Shown here piece by piece: positions 16,076 to 24,201 of a stretch of 39,540 nt of DNA (position 1 is the first letter of the stretch; each line of letters starts with the position of its first letter). The notes beneath the pieces were generated by a model. That model saw only the letters and a program-made list of their open reading frames with translations, had not been told where the DNA came from and did not search any database. The DNA lies in NCBI GenBank assembly GCA_019119575.1, contig DWWT01000054.1:1-39540 (forward strand), in the 5' to 3' direction. A program made the position numbers and the translations under genes. Source of the DNA: Candidatus Enterocloster excrementipullorum. Lineage in GTDB: Bacteria > Bacillota > Clostridia > Lachnospirales > Lachnospiraceae.

Positions 16076-16940
16076 CCTCTGCCTCCCAAGACCGCAGTAT
16101 CACCACGCTGCCATTTTCCTTGTCATCCCCCGGGCTGCGGCCCGCAGCCCAGGCAATCTGCCTTGCCTTCTCCGGCAGGCTCTCATCGCCGGAGAGCAGA
16201 TCTTCCAGATCCGCCCAGGAGAGCTCCTGCCAGATGCCCCGGCTCACCATCACCGCCAGATCCCCTTTTTTCAGGCGGACAGGCTGCTCCGGCACCTCTA
16301 TCTCCTTAAACCCGTCCATCCCCAGATAATTCCAGCGCCGCTTTTCCTCCATGCTCCAGATGGCTTCCTTTTTGGAAATGCGGCCCTCCTCATAGGCCTG
16401 CCTGGCCAGCACATCCAGGGTATGGCCCTGGCTTAGGGGAATCAGCTCCCCGCCCCTGAAAAGCGCAATCCGGATATCCCCCACCAGGCCGTAGTGGAGA
16501 TAGCCGTTTCCTAAGAATACCAATCCCAGACAGGCGCCGCCCCGGCGCTCCCCGATGGTCTTCTGGATCCGCACATTGGCCTCCCGGCACACTGTGCGGA
16601 ACAGATACTCCGGGTTGGTCAGCACCTGGTAGGGCTCATAGGCGTCCGCCGCCGCGTCCAGGGCAATCTGGGCGCAGACCCTTCCCGTATTCTCCCGGCC
16701 GATGCCGTCCGCCAGGATGCCCAAGACCCCGGCCCCGGTCTTTATGACCTCCACCCGGTCCGCCTGGATTTCCCGGCTCCCTCCGGTCTGGGCCGTCCCC
16801 CAGCCCTTTTCTTCCGCTGTCATGGGCTTTTTTCCTGAAGATGTCCGGGCCAGAACCAGCCGCACAAGGAGCAGGACGGCCAGAAGGACGGGGAGGATGG
16901 CCATCAGAATCTCGCTTCCGCTTCCGCTCACATTCATCAT
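16062..16940 (-). CDS. Membrane-anchored PP2C-like phosphatase or pseudophosphatase
   Basis: 292 residues from the ATG overlapping the FHA gene stop (ATGA). A hydrophobic helix near residues 11-31 (ILMAILPVLLAVLLLVRLVL) would anchor it. PP2C features follow: ILADGIGRENTG near 75-86, LGLVFLGNGYLHYGLVGD, MVSRGIWQ near 231-238 and DDKENGSVVIL near 272-282. The first metal-site Asp-Gly is intact, but the later DG is RG, as in the neighbouring PP2C-like gene. It probably acts on or reads out phosphoproteins of the system; no Ser/Thr kinase is encoded in the window. Confidence 0.78.
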   Translation of the reverse strand: MMNVSGSGSEILMAILPVLLAVLLLVRLVLARTSSGKKPMTAEEKGWGTAQTGGSREIQADRVEVIKTGAGVLGILADGIGRENTGRVCAQIALDAAADAYEPYQVLTNPEYLFRTVCREANVRIQKTIGERRGGACLGLVFLGNGYLHYGLVGDIRIALFRGGELIPLSQGHTLDVLARQAYEEGRISKKEAIWSMEEKRRWNYLGMDGFKEIEVPEQPVRLKKGDLAVMVSRGIWQELSWADLEDLLSGDESLPEKARQIAWAAGRSPGDDKENGSVVILRSWEAEDAAD

Positions 16941-17434
16941 CCCCTGGCATCCGTCCACTCAAAATTTTCCCCGCACAGGGGCACAAAGATAAACCGGCTC
17001 TTTCCCAGCTCAATGGTGTCGTAGGGGTTTAACTCCGTGGGCACATACACCGCCTGGTCATTTAAATAGGCCAGCCCCGCCGCGTCCCCAGGGAGAATTA
17101 CCGTGTTTCTCTGCTTGTGGTCATAGACAATCACCGTGTGGTTGCGCCGGTTGATTTCATTGTCCCCGGTAATCTGGATGTCCATGTCATCCCCCCGGCC
17201 CACAAAGTTCTTCCCGTCATGAATTTTATAATCCATTCCCACCCGGGCGCCCTCAATGCACACAAGCCAGCCGCACACCGGTTTTATGTCTTCCGTAAGG
17301 ATTTCCACCGGCGGTTCAAACCCTTCCGGCCGCTTCTCGTCCTCCTCCTCCAGCTTCATCCTGCAGTAGGGGCACTCCTTTCCATAGCGCCTTGCGTTGT
17401 ACACATGTCCATTGGGGCATCTCACTAAACTCAT
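16937..17434 (-). CDS. FHA-domain protein with N-terminal zinc ribbon
   Basis: 165 residues from the ATG at 17434, preceded by GAGAGAAG. Residues 1-25 (LVRCPNGHVYNARRYGKECP then YCR) place Cys/His residues as CxxxH and CxxC, a small zinc ribbon. The FHA domain follows: FVGRGDDMDIQI, then EINRRNHTVIVYDHKQ and a strand-rich end (NPYDTIELGKSRFIFVP). The GR and RRNH positions match the phosphothreonine-binding loops, although the later conserved Asn is not clear. FHA proteins act as post-translational regulators in many T6SS clusters; this one would be cytoplasmic. Confidence 0.85.
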   Translation of the reverse strand: MSLVRCPNGHVYNARRYGKECPYCRMKLEEEDEKRPEGFEPPVEILTEDIKPVCGWLVCIEGARVGMDYKIHDGKNFVGRGDDMDIQITGDNEINRRNHTVIVYDHKQRNTVILPGDAAGLAYLNDQAVYVPTELNPYDTIELGKSRFIFVPLCGENFEWTDARG

Positions 17435-17484
17435 GTCGCTTCTCTCTCCCATCTATGTGTTTTTCAGCCGCTCCGCCGCACGCG

Positions 17485-18072
17485 TCAGGTCAAAAGCAGC
17501 CGCGTATTTGCGATATAAATCACATCCCCGGCCCCCACCTCGCAGGGGCGGCCCGACAGCCGGTAATTCATGCCGTCCTCGGCCTTCTTCACCCGCACGC
17601 CGTTCTCCTCGCTGATATCCTCCAGAAACCACCGCTCGCCGGAAAAATTCAGCACCGCGTGCTGGGGTTCAATAAAGGCCCCGTAGGCGCAGCCGCCCAG
17701 GTCCACGTCTACCTCCTCATCCTGGTTCTTCTTCCCGATAATCAGGGCGGTCTTTCCCAGAAGCTCCCAGGACTTTAAGGGCTTGTTCTCCTCGTTTAAC
17801 AGCACCAGCTCCCGCACGGCAAAGGGAGAATCCTTTCCCGGGGTTTTTTCTCCCCCAAAGGGTTCCTTCCCCGCCCGAGAGGCCTTTCCCCCTCCTGCCC
17901 GCCAGAGGAGGTCGGCCCCTGCCCCTGCGGCGCACAAAAGGGCGGCGCCCAGGCCTATGCGGCTTTCCATTCCCTGTCCCCAAAGCCCCAGCCCCAGGGC
18001 CAGGATAAGGCCTGCAAAGAGGATGCCTCCGTCGCAGAGGAGAATCCATTTTTTTCTGCTCTTCTCTCTCAT
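17485..18072 (-). CDS. Membrane FHA-domain protein
   Basis: 195 residues. Two hydrophobic helices lie near the N-terminus (WILLCDGGILFAGLILALGL and RIGLGAALLCAAGAGADLLW), followed by a Gly/Lys-rich linker and a cytoplasmic FHA domain (ALIIGKKNQDEEVDVDLGG, EPQHAVLNFSGERWFLEDIS, ENGVRVKK, AGDVIYIANTRLLLT). The usual Ser-Arg before His is Pro-Gln, so phosphothreonine binding may be altered. The start at 18072 has GGAGAG six bases before; an ATG at 18084 is also possible. It may tether the system's regulators to the membrane. Confidence 0.8.
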   Translation of the reverse strand: MREKSRKKWILLCDGGILFAGLILALGLGLWGQGMESRIGLGAALLCAAGAGADLLWRAGGGKASRAGKEPFGGEKTPGKDSPFAVRELVLLNEENKPLKSWELLGKTALIIGKKNQDEEVDVDLGGCAYGAFIEPQHAVLNFSGERWFLEDISEENGVRVKKAEDGMNYRLSGRPCEVGAGDVIYIANTRLLLT

Positions 18073-18103
18073 TTTTCTCTCCATCCTGCCCGCATTTCGC
18101 GGC

Positions 18104-18158
18104 CATTCAGACGGCGGGTATTTTCGCGTGTGCCCTTACCTGCCCGTCGTCTGAACGT
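18104..18158. repeat. Imperfect inverted repeat between J-protein and FHA genes
   Basis: Arms TTCAGACGGCGGGTA (18106-18120) and TACCTGCCCGTCGTCTGAA (18137-18155) pair over most of their length with small bulges, directly after the J-protein stop. There is no T-run on either strand, so it is not a classical terminator; an mRNA-processing or stability role is possible. Confidence 0.5.
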
Positions 18159-18611
18159 TTATCTATGTCCAAAAAAGAAAGCGAACATTTCCTCCGGCTT
18201 TGCGGGGCCTCCCGGCTTCTTCTGCCCAGCCTTTTGGCCCTGGTAGGTCTCCATGCCCGTTCCCGGGCGGAATCCGAAAAACCGCGCAAACTGTTCTTCC
18301 CCGGAAAGGGGCGTTCCTCGCCCGTCCTCTTCGCTTTTCTTTGTCTCTTTCCTCTCTCTGTTTCCTTCCCAGGCAAACGCTCCTTTGCCTGTTCCGGTTC
18401 CCGCGGCCCGCCGCCTGTCATAGGCCCGGCGCTTCTCCTCGTCGCCGATTACCTGGTAGGCCTCCTGGATTTCATACATTATTTTCTGCTTTTCCCTGTC
18501 GCCGCCCACCACATCCGGATGGTACTGCTTTGCCAGCTTCCGGTATGCCGCTTTAATCTCTCTGCTCTCCGCCTGATAAGAAACGCCCAGAATACAGTAA
18601 TAATCCTTCAC
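18159..18611 (-). CDS. J-domain (DnaJ-like) co-chaperone
   Basis: 150 residues when started at the GTG at 18611, which has GGGGAAG seven bases upstream and gives the usual short DYYCILGV beginning. Residues 1-62 form a J domain with [16 protein letters not shown] (HPD present) and [20 protein letters not shown]. The rest is Gly/Lys-rich and ends with two similar FFGF/FFFG patches ([19 protein letters not shown]). There is no zinc-finger region, so it is a dedicated J-protein. Its expected partner is the Hsp70-like ATPase at 11736-14201. Confidence 0.9.
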   Translation of the reverse strand: MKDYYCILGVSYQAESREIKAAYRKLAKQYHPDVVGGDREKQKIMYEIQEAYQVIGDEEKRRAYDRRRAAGTGTGKGAFAWEGNRERKETKKSEEDGRGTPLSGEEQFARFFGFRPGTGMETYQGQKAGQKKPGGPAKPEEMFAFFFGHR

Positions 18612-18738
18612 GGGTTCTTCCCCTTCCACTTCCTGTCTGCCCGGAGCGGGCGGGAAAGGGGCCGTTTTTCACGGCCTCCCCGTTCTCCCGTTTCCCCGCA
18701 GTCCGGCCAGGATTTTGATTCCCAGCATCCGGTCAAAT

Positions 18739-19164
18739 TTACAAGCTGTATCCGCCCTCCACGGCGATCTGGGACATCTTATCCTTCTTCTGCTTAATAA
18801 TCAGGCGGAAGGTTCCCACGCCCTCCATGTCGCCGTAATCTTCCCGGTAGTCCACCACAAAGGCGTTGGGGAAGGTGTATTTTCTCACCACCTGGGATGC
18901 CGCGATCACCTCGATGGTGGCCTTACGGTAACAGTCCGCTTTCTCCGCCGGCACCAGGGACCAGAGGCCCAGCTGCTTCGTGGAATCAAATGCCTCCCCG
19001 TCCAGGGCGGTCAAGATTTTTCCCGTAATCTCAATGGTGCTTCCCAGATCCGTGGAACGGGCATTGGAATCATGGGGAATGTCTGCTCCGAATTTTACGC
19101 TGATAATGCTCGTGGTGCCCAGCTCAATGGCGCTCGGGCCTTCTACCTTTAATTTAAATCCCAT
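18739..19164 (-). CDS. Hcp-like tube protein, copy 2
   Basis: 141 residues from the ATG at 19164, with AAAGGAGATACGACA upstream. It is a beta-rich, cysteine-poor protein of the length and style of Hcp/gp19 tube proteins: MGFKLKVEG, DIPHDSNARSTDLGSTIEIT, WSLVPAEKADCYR, FRLIIKQKKDKM. It shares more than half its residues with the upstream copy, including the whole HDSNARSTDLGST block. It should form hexameric rings inside the sheath. The 72-base spacing from copy 1 suggests one transcript. Confidence 0.8.
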   Translation of the reverse strand: MGFKLKVEGPSAIELGTTSIISVKFGADIPHDSNARSTDLGSTIEITGKILTALDGEAFDSTKQLGLWSLVPAEKADCYRKATIEVIAASQVVRKYTFPNAFVVDYREDYGDMEGVGTFRLIIKQKKDKMSQIAVEGGYSL

Positions 19165-19236
19165 TGTCGTATCTCCTTTCCCGCGCTCTGCGCGCCGCAA
19201 CTGCTGTTTTTAAACCGCATACATGCAGGTACATCC

Positions 19237-19665
19237 TTACTCGCCGCCGAAGCCGCCCTCAAACTTCAGCGTTGCCATCTTATCCTTCTTCTGCTTGATA
19301 AGCAGGGTAAACACGCCAGTTCCCGCCTCATCGCTGAAGTCCTCCTTGTAGTCAATGACAAAGGCATTGGGGAGCGTAATCTGACGGACAATCTGGGACG
19401 CGTTCACCACCTCAATCAGGACATTCCGGTAGCAGTCCGCGTTCTCTGCCGGCACCAGCGCCCACCGGGCGATTTTGCTGGTATCGTCCGCTGCCTCTCC
19501 GTCCACAGCAGCCAGAATCTTCCCCGTAATCTGTACCGTGCTTCCCAGATCCGTGGACCGGGCATTGGAGTCGTGGGGGATGTCCGATGTAAACTCCACG
19601 GTCATAATGCTGGTCTCTTTGAGGCTGATACTCTCATTTCCCTCGATTTTCAAACGTAAACCCAT
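19237..19665 (-). CDS. Hcp-like tube protein, copy 1
   Basis: 142 residues with GGAGGAAAGAGCAGC before the ATG. It carries the same blocks as copy 2 (MGLRLKIEG, DIPHDSNARSTDLGSTVQIT, WALVPAENADCYR, FTLLIKQKKDKM). Differences are concentrated in the N-terminal loop, the segment around residues 60-70 and the C-terminus. It is the first tube gene after the sheath gene. Either both copies build a mixed tube, or one forms the tube and the other acts as an initiator or effector carrier. Confidence 0.82.
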   Translation of the reverse strand: MGLRLKIEGNESISLKETSIMTVEFTSDIPHDSNARSTDLGSTVQITGKILAAVDGEAADDTSKIARWALVPAENADCYRNVLIEVVNASQIVRQITLPNAFVIDYKEDFSDEAGTGVFTLLIKQKKDKMATLKFEGGFGGE

Positions 19666-19833
19666 GCTGCTCTTTCCTCCTTACATGAAAATGAAATATG
19701 TGTTAACCGGGGGCCTCCGGTGTCCTTTTGCCGAAGGCCGGCCCATTTATGTCACGGGAAAGGCCCCGTTCGGAGCCTGCGGCTTCGCATATGCCCCAGA
19801 TCCCTTTCCCGCTGTTTTTTCTTCATACGGACG
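19666..19833 (-). promoter_or_regulatory. Structured intergenic region between sheath and tube genes
   Basis: A 168-base gap that can fold into two hairpins on the minus strand: CGGGAAAGG pairs with CCTTTCCCG, and GGGCC-x-CCTTCGGC is followed by complementary GGAGGCCC. No T-run follows either. It may separate highly translated tube genes from the sheath message through processing or stabilisation (inference). No open frame is present. Confidence 0.5.
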
Positions 19834-21996
19834 TCATCCCGCTTTCCGGGTAAGTTCTACTTTGAGGTTTCTGGTGGTGTTGCTGAATGTCACCAGCACA
19901 TTGCAGATCCCGTTCTTCTCGTCGATGGAGTAATCCAGCTCGTCCCCATCCTGGAGAATGGAATTGACATAGCTTCTGTCCCCGTCCCAGATGCTCTTCT
20001 GGCTGTTCGGGTTGTTGCTGAAAAACTTCAATATCTTGTCCTGCTTAAAGTCCCCGCTGTAGAACCGCAGCATCCGCTCAATGTAGGTGATGACCAGAGT
20101 CTTGTAAATGGGCTCAAACTCATTTCCATTGCCCAGCAGGTTCCGGCACTTGTACACCATAATATTCTTGATCTCCCGGCCCTTGTACTGCGCGTTGTCC
20201 GATGTAAATACAAAGCCGAAGCCCGTATTGTTGATGGAATTTTTGGTGGCATTTGTAAAGCCGGAGATTTCCTTTGTCATGCTGGTAGCCGCCAAAAGAG
20301 CGTTGTCGTCCGCCTCGATGTTGAAGCGCACACCGGGGTACTTCATGGAAGTGTTGGGGAAGCGCTGCTTTAAATACTCCGGGCACTGCCAGGCCGCCAC
20401 GATGCCTGCCGCCTCGTAGGAGGCCCCCACATACACGCCCTCCAGCCACATCTTCATCACGTCCTCCTTTTCCTGGGAGAGACTGACGTTCCCCTCCTCG
20501 TCGATGACCATCCGCTTGTCAAGGACCAGGCCGGACTTGTCCTTGGGGATGATGGTGGCATTGGGAATGCAGGGAACCAAGAACTCGCTGTACTCCCGCT
20601 TCATAAGCGGCGCGCATTTGTCCTTAAACAGGCTGATTCCCTCGGTGGCCACATAGCTGAATGAGGTCTCCTCCCCAGTGACAAAGCTGAAAAATGTGGT
20701 AATCCGGTAGGGGTAGATGGCGTTCATCAGGGAAGCCAGGCTTTCCATGGTCACCGCCCCCTCCTTCACCGTCTTCTGGTTGCCCGCAAAGCGCAGGCGG
20801 TGCAGGTGCCCGCCGCCGGTCTGATTTAATTCCACATCCGGCACAATGCCGAACCAGATGGTATTCTCAAACTCATTCTTGTCGTTGGTGGTGTTTAAAT
20901 AGGTGAGGAGCCGGGGCAGATTGCTGGACTTCACCATCATATCCAAAGGAGTATTGGTCACAAGAAGCTTGGGCTGCATACCCTTCTCCTTCACCTGGTA
21001 CTGGTCAAAAAATGTCTTCACTCCCAGGATTTTCTCGATCAGCGGCTTTACCGCCTTCACAAAATCATCCTTGCTCTTCTTATAAAACTCCAGATAATGG
21101 TTGTAATTCTTTACCTCGGTCTCCCGGTCCACCGTGCTCTCCATGGTAGAGGACAAGGGGCAGAAGGTCCGCACCACCAGATCCCGTACATAGTCCGAGG
21201 GATTTTCATTTAAAGCGTCGTAATCTTCCTTAAACACCTCCATCAGGCTGGTGTTGATGCCATCGTCCACTACGGCCAGCTGGGTACTCTCCTCCTGCTT
21301 CATCTCCAGGATTTTTAACTCTCCGTCATCCCCCATGCTTAAAAGGCCCGCTTTAAAATCCTTTCCCCTGTGGCCGCTCTCATGCTCTCCCAAAAGCATC
21401 CTTGTCTTGATATCTTCAATGGCCAGGGGAAGCATGGCCAAGACATTGTTGTAGTTTAAGCTGGCCTGCTCGAACTGATAGTTTAACTTATCCCCCAGAT
21501 CCAGACGCTTGGGATCGCCCTCGTCCAGCTCCATATATTTGCCGTAGGTGTACTGGATTTCCCGGCGCACCTGGCGGATGTCGTCCATGATCTTCTTGGG
21601 GGAAATCATGTTCAGCACATTGCTGAATTTAAAATCCACATTGGCCACGCCCTGGGCCCCCTTGGCATCCACCAGGGTGATGAGCATATTTAACAGGTCA
21701 TTGGAGCGAGTCAGGGGAATCTCCGTGATGCAGCTCTCCGGCAGGTTCTCCGGCTTCTCCAGGCTGTACTGGATGGAGGCTGAGGTGGCGTCGCACCAGG
21801 AATACACCACTGGGGCAAACTTGTCCAAAAATTCGTCAAAGCTGCTGACCAGAAGCTCCTCGTTGATCTCCTTGATCTTGTCGTCGTCCAGGCTGGTCTT
21901 TCCCCGCACATCCCCGATGAGCGTAATCAGATTCAGCCGTTCCGGATTGATCTCGGCAAACAGCATGGTTCGGTTGGTTTGTGTAATTGTCTCCAT
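19834..21996 (-). CDS. Contractile-sheath-like protein
   Basis: 720 residues, ATG with AAAGGAG ten bases upstream. The assignment rests mainly on position, directly before two tube genes in a cluster with spikes and PAAR, and on general layout: an N-terminal segment EINPERLNLITLIGDVRG, a helical middle, a central beta/alpha body (FGIVPDVELNQTGGG, YPYRITTFFSFVTGEE) and a C-terminal YKTLVITYIERMLRFYSGDF followed by an end strand CNVLVTFSNTTRNLKVELTR. The last part fits the sheath pattern of a long helix and a terminal beta-strand used for subunit interlocking. Classical TssB plus TssC total about the same length, so this could be one large subunit replacing both. Known sheath motifs are not obvious. 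Confidence 0.62.
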   Translation of the reverse strand: METITQTNRTMLFAEINPERLNLITLIGDVRGKTSLDDDKIKEINEELLVSSFDEFLDKFAPVVYSWCDATSASIQYSLEKPENLPESCITEIPLTRSNDLLNMLITLVDAKGAQGVANVDFKFSNVLNMISPKKIMDDIRQVRREIQYTYGKYMELDEGDPKRLDLGDKLNYQFEQASLNYNNVLAMLPLAIEDIKTRMLLGEHESGHRGKDFKAGLLSMGDDGELKILEMKQEESTQLAVVDDGINTSLMEVFKEDYDALNENPSDYVRDLVVRTFCPLSSTMESTVDRETEVKNYNHYLEFYKKSKDDFVKAVKPLIEKILGVKTFFDQYQVKEKGMQPKLLVTNTPLDMMVKSSNLPRLLTYLNTTNDKNEFENTIWFGIVPDVELNQTGGGHLHRLRFAGNQKTVKEGAVTMESLASLMNAIYPYRITTFFSFVTGEETSFSYVATEGISLFKDKCAPLMKREYSEFLVPCIPNATIIPKDKSGLVLDKRMVIDEEGNVSLSQEKEDVMKMWLEGVYVGASYEAAGIVAAWQCPEYLKQRFPNTSMKYPGVRFNIEADDNALLAATSMTKEISGFTNATKNSINNTGFGFVFTSDNAQYKGREIKNIMVYKCRNLLGNGNEFEPIYKTLVITYIERMLRFYSGDFKQDKILKFFSNNPNSQKSIWDGDRSYVNSILQDGDELDYSIDEKNGICNVLVTFSNTTRNLKVELTRKAG

Positions 21997-22068
21997 ACGC
22001 TTACTCCTTTTTTCTTTATGTTGCAGACAGCAGTCCGGGCCTTGCGGCGGCCTGCCGCTTCATTGCCT

Positions 22069-24078
22069 CTATTCAATCAGCGCGATGTAGTGGAGCTCCA
22101 GCTCATAGGCCCCGTCGGGCGCTGTGATATAGATCACATCCCCGAATCCCAGGCTGTAGGGAATCTTCCCGCAGAGAATGGAGCTTCCCACCATCAGGGT
22201 AGAAGGCGATGTGTGGTAGAGAATCATATGCCGCCCTTCGTCCGCGATGAGGAAAATCAGATCCAGGCGCAGGGCCTCCGCCAGTTCCGGGTACTCCCGC
22301 AGCAGATCCCCCAGCCGCACCCGGGAATCCCGGATTTTGTACATAGGGAAGGTGAGGGGTGGAATCTCCCCCGTCCCCTCGGGCTGCACGGTCACATAGG
22401 CGTCCATCTTTCCGGCGAACCGGTTTCCCTGCTTTCTCTGGGCGATGACCTCCACCTGGGGCTTTGGTTTATAAAAACGCTTGAAGAGCCCGAAGCCCAG
22501 GGCCGCCAGCGCCAGGACAATCGCCCACCAGTAAGTGACCCAAAGGGGCGTCACGGAAATCTCCAGCGGGTAGGAGAGGGTGTCCTCCCCGTCGCTCACA
22601 AACAGGGTGAAGGTCTGCCTGCCGCCCTGCAAGGGCGTGAGATACAGGGTATTTTCCGCCAAAGCCGCTTTGGCCCTTCCCTCTTCCCCCGGCTCCACCG
22701 CGTAGGAGAGGACATCCCCGTCTTTATCCTGGAAATACGCGTCCAGCTGGTACGCGCGGCCGCCTCCCAGCCTGGAAAGGCGGATTTCAGGCAGGCTTCC
22801 CGACGGCGGGGTATTCACCGCACGGATCTCGGCCGCAAACGGATAGCTCCCCAGCGAATCACTCAGCACCCCGGCCAGACCGTAGGTTCCCGAGCGGCCG
22901 GCCCGAAGCTCTCCCTCCAGGATTCCCTCCTTCACCGAGGCGGGCCCCAGGTCTATGCCGTCTGCTTCCCCGGCATCTGTCTGCCATTCCCACTGAAACC
23001 GGCTGTAAAAGCCGTCGTCCGCTATCACCTGCCCCTGACGGTCTTTAAAATACACCTGGTACTGCGCGGCCGCATTCTTCTGCAGGTTCTCTTCTATTGA
23101 AAGTACGGGAAGAAGCTCCCGGTAACTGATCAGATACAGCTTCACGCTCTGGCCCTGGGAAGTAACGGTGGTCAGCGTCATCTCCGTGATGGAATCGTCA
23201 ATCTTCTCGTAGCCGATTTTCCCCACCCCGTAATTTGCCGACAGCGAGAGGGGAATCTCCTCTTCCCCATACCGGATTGCCGTGTCCCCCACAGGTCCCG
23301 AGGAAATGAGAAGCAAATCCATCTCGTCCAGGTACGGCTCTTCCAAAACCACCCGAATTTCCTGACTCCCCTCTCCGTAAATCCCGGATGCCAGCGGCTG
23401 AATTTTATAAGAAAGGTTGCTGCCGAAAATACCATAAAGAATTTCAATCAGATCCTCCGGCCGGGCGACCTGATAGAACCCTCCCCCGGTCCGGGCCGCA
23501 AGGTCCGCCAGGCTGTCCCGGCTCCCCTCATACTGTCCGAAGGCTACGCCGTAGATGGGAATCCCCTCGGATGCGCAGGTCTGCGCGCAACGAAGCAGCT
23601 CCGCCTCGGATTCGGCCTCCGTCCTCCCCCGGCTGCCGGGAAGATCGGTCTCCCCATCGGAAATCACCACCAATATCCGTTTTCTCCCCTCCTGCGCCGG
23701 CATGGCTGACAGGGCTGCTTCCACACCCATCCCCATGTCCGTATCCCCGGAGTAGGTGACGGCGTCCAGCTGCGCCTTCAGGGCCGCCCGCGCTTCCGGG
23801 TCCCCGATGGATACGGGGGAAACCACCTGTCCTACCTGGTCGCTGTAGGACGCAAAGCCGATGCGGATATTTTCAATATGTACGGTATCCACAAATGCCT
23901 TGACCATGGACATGCCCATCCGCCCCGGGTCATTCGAAACCATGGAGCCGCTGCTGTCAATGGCAAACATGACGTCCAGGCCGCTCTGCCGGCTCTCAAA
24001 TTCTTTGGCATATGCCTGCGCTGAGAAAGCGATACTGAGGATGAAGCACAGAATGATTGTCCTGACTCTCTTTCGCAT
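22069..24078 (-). CDS. Secreted/membrane vWA protein with cytoplasmic FHA-like tail
   Basis: 669 residues from the ATG at 24078 (AAAGGAG nine bases upstream; the ATG six bases earlier is too close). A signal peptide ends near AQAYA (about residue 24). The vWA domain follows with the MIDAS motif DSSGSM near 41-46 and ISDGETD further on. Beta-sandwich-like segments with a cadherin-like DKDGDVLSY patch come next. One transmembrane helix, WWAIVLALAALGFGLF, lies near the last quarter. The C-terminal cytoplasmic part ends YSLGFGDVIYITAPDGAYEL, similar to the ends of FHA domains. It is the first gene of the cluster. It could sense or bind an external protein and pass this to the FHA/PP2C set, or anchor the machine in a Gram-positive envelope. 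Confidence 0.8.
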   Translation of the reverse strand: MRKRVRTIILCFILSIAFSAQAYAKEFESRQSGLDVMFAIDSSGSMVSNDPGRMGMSMVKAFVDTVHIENIRIGFASYSDQVGQVVSPVSIGDPEARAALKAQLDAVTYSGDTDMGMGVEAALSAMPAQEGRKRILVVISDGETDLPGSRGRTEAESEAELLRCAQTCASEGIPIYGVAFGQYEGSRDSLADLAARTGGGFYQVARPEDLIEILYGIFGSNLSYKIQPLASGIYGEGSQEIRVVLEEPYLDEMDLLLISSGPVGDTAIRYGEEEIPLSLSANYGVGKIGYEKIDDSITEMTLTTVTSQGQSVKLYLISYRELLPVLSIEENLQKNAAAQYQVYFKDRQGQVIADDGFYSRFQWEWQTDAGEADGIDLGPASVKEGILEGELRAGRSGTYGLAGVLSDSLGSYPFAAEIRAVNTPPSGSLPEIRLSRLGGGRAYQLDAYFQDKDGDVLSYAVEPGEEGRAKAALAENTLYLTPLQGGRQTFTLFVSDGEDTLSYPLEISVTPLWVTYWWAIVLALAALGFGLFKRFYKPKPQVEVIAQRKQGNRFAGKMDAYVTVQPEGTGEIPPLTFPMYKIRDSRVRLGDLLREYPELAEALRLDLIFLIADEGRHMILYHTSPSTLMVGSSILCGKIPYSLGFGDVIYITAPDGAYELELHYIALIE

Positions 24079-24173
24079 TGGCATATTCTCCTTTACATGG
24101 GGGGATATTTTTCTCTGGTTTGTAGATTTTTTACCAGTTTTTTCTTTCTTTTCAAAACTACATGAATTATTTT

Positions 24174-24201
24174 ATTATAATACGCACTTTCCTTCTATCA
24201 A
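24174..24201 (-). promoter_or_regulatory. Promoter of the injection-system cluster
   Basis: On the minus strand: -35 TTGATA (24201-24196), 16-bp spacer, -10 TATAAT (24179-24174). Transcription would start near 24167, giving a leader of about 90 bases before the vWA gene. No other strong promoter was seen inside the 23.6-kb cluster by eye, apart from possible ones in the larger gaps. Confidence 0.65.

Noticed and set aside
18106-18155. GCCGTCTGAA within the inverted repeat, identical to the core of the Neisseria DNA uptake sequence.
   Set aside because: A single occurrence in a clostridial context with no repetition elsewhere in the window; chance similarity.
485-24078. Prophage or R-type tailocin.
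   Set aside because: No capsid, portal, terminase, integrase, tape-measure, holin or endolysin genes are seen, and the PAAR-like tip, spike with cargo, FHA/PP2C and Hsp70 genes fit a secretion-type machine better.
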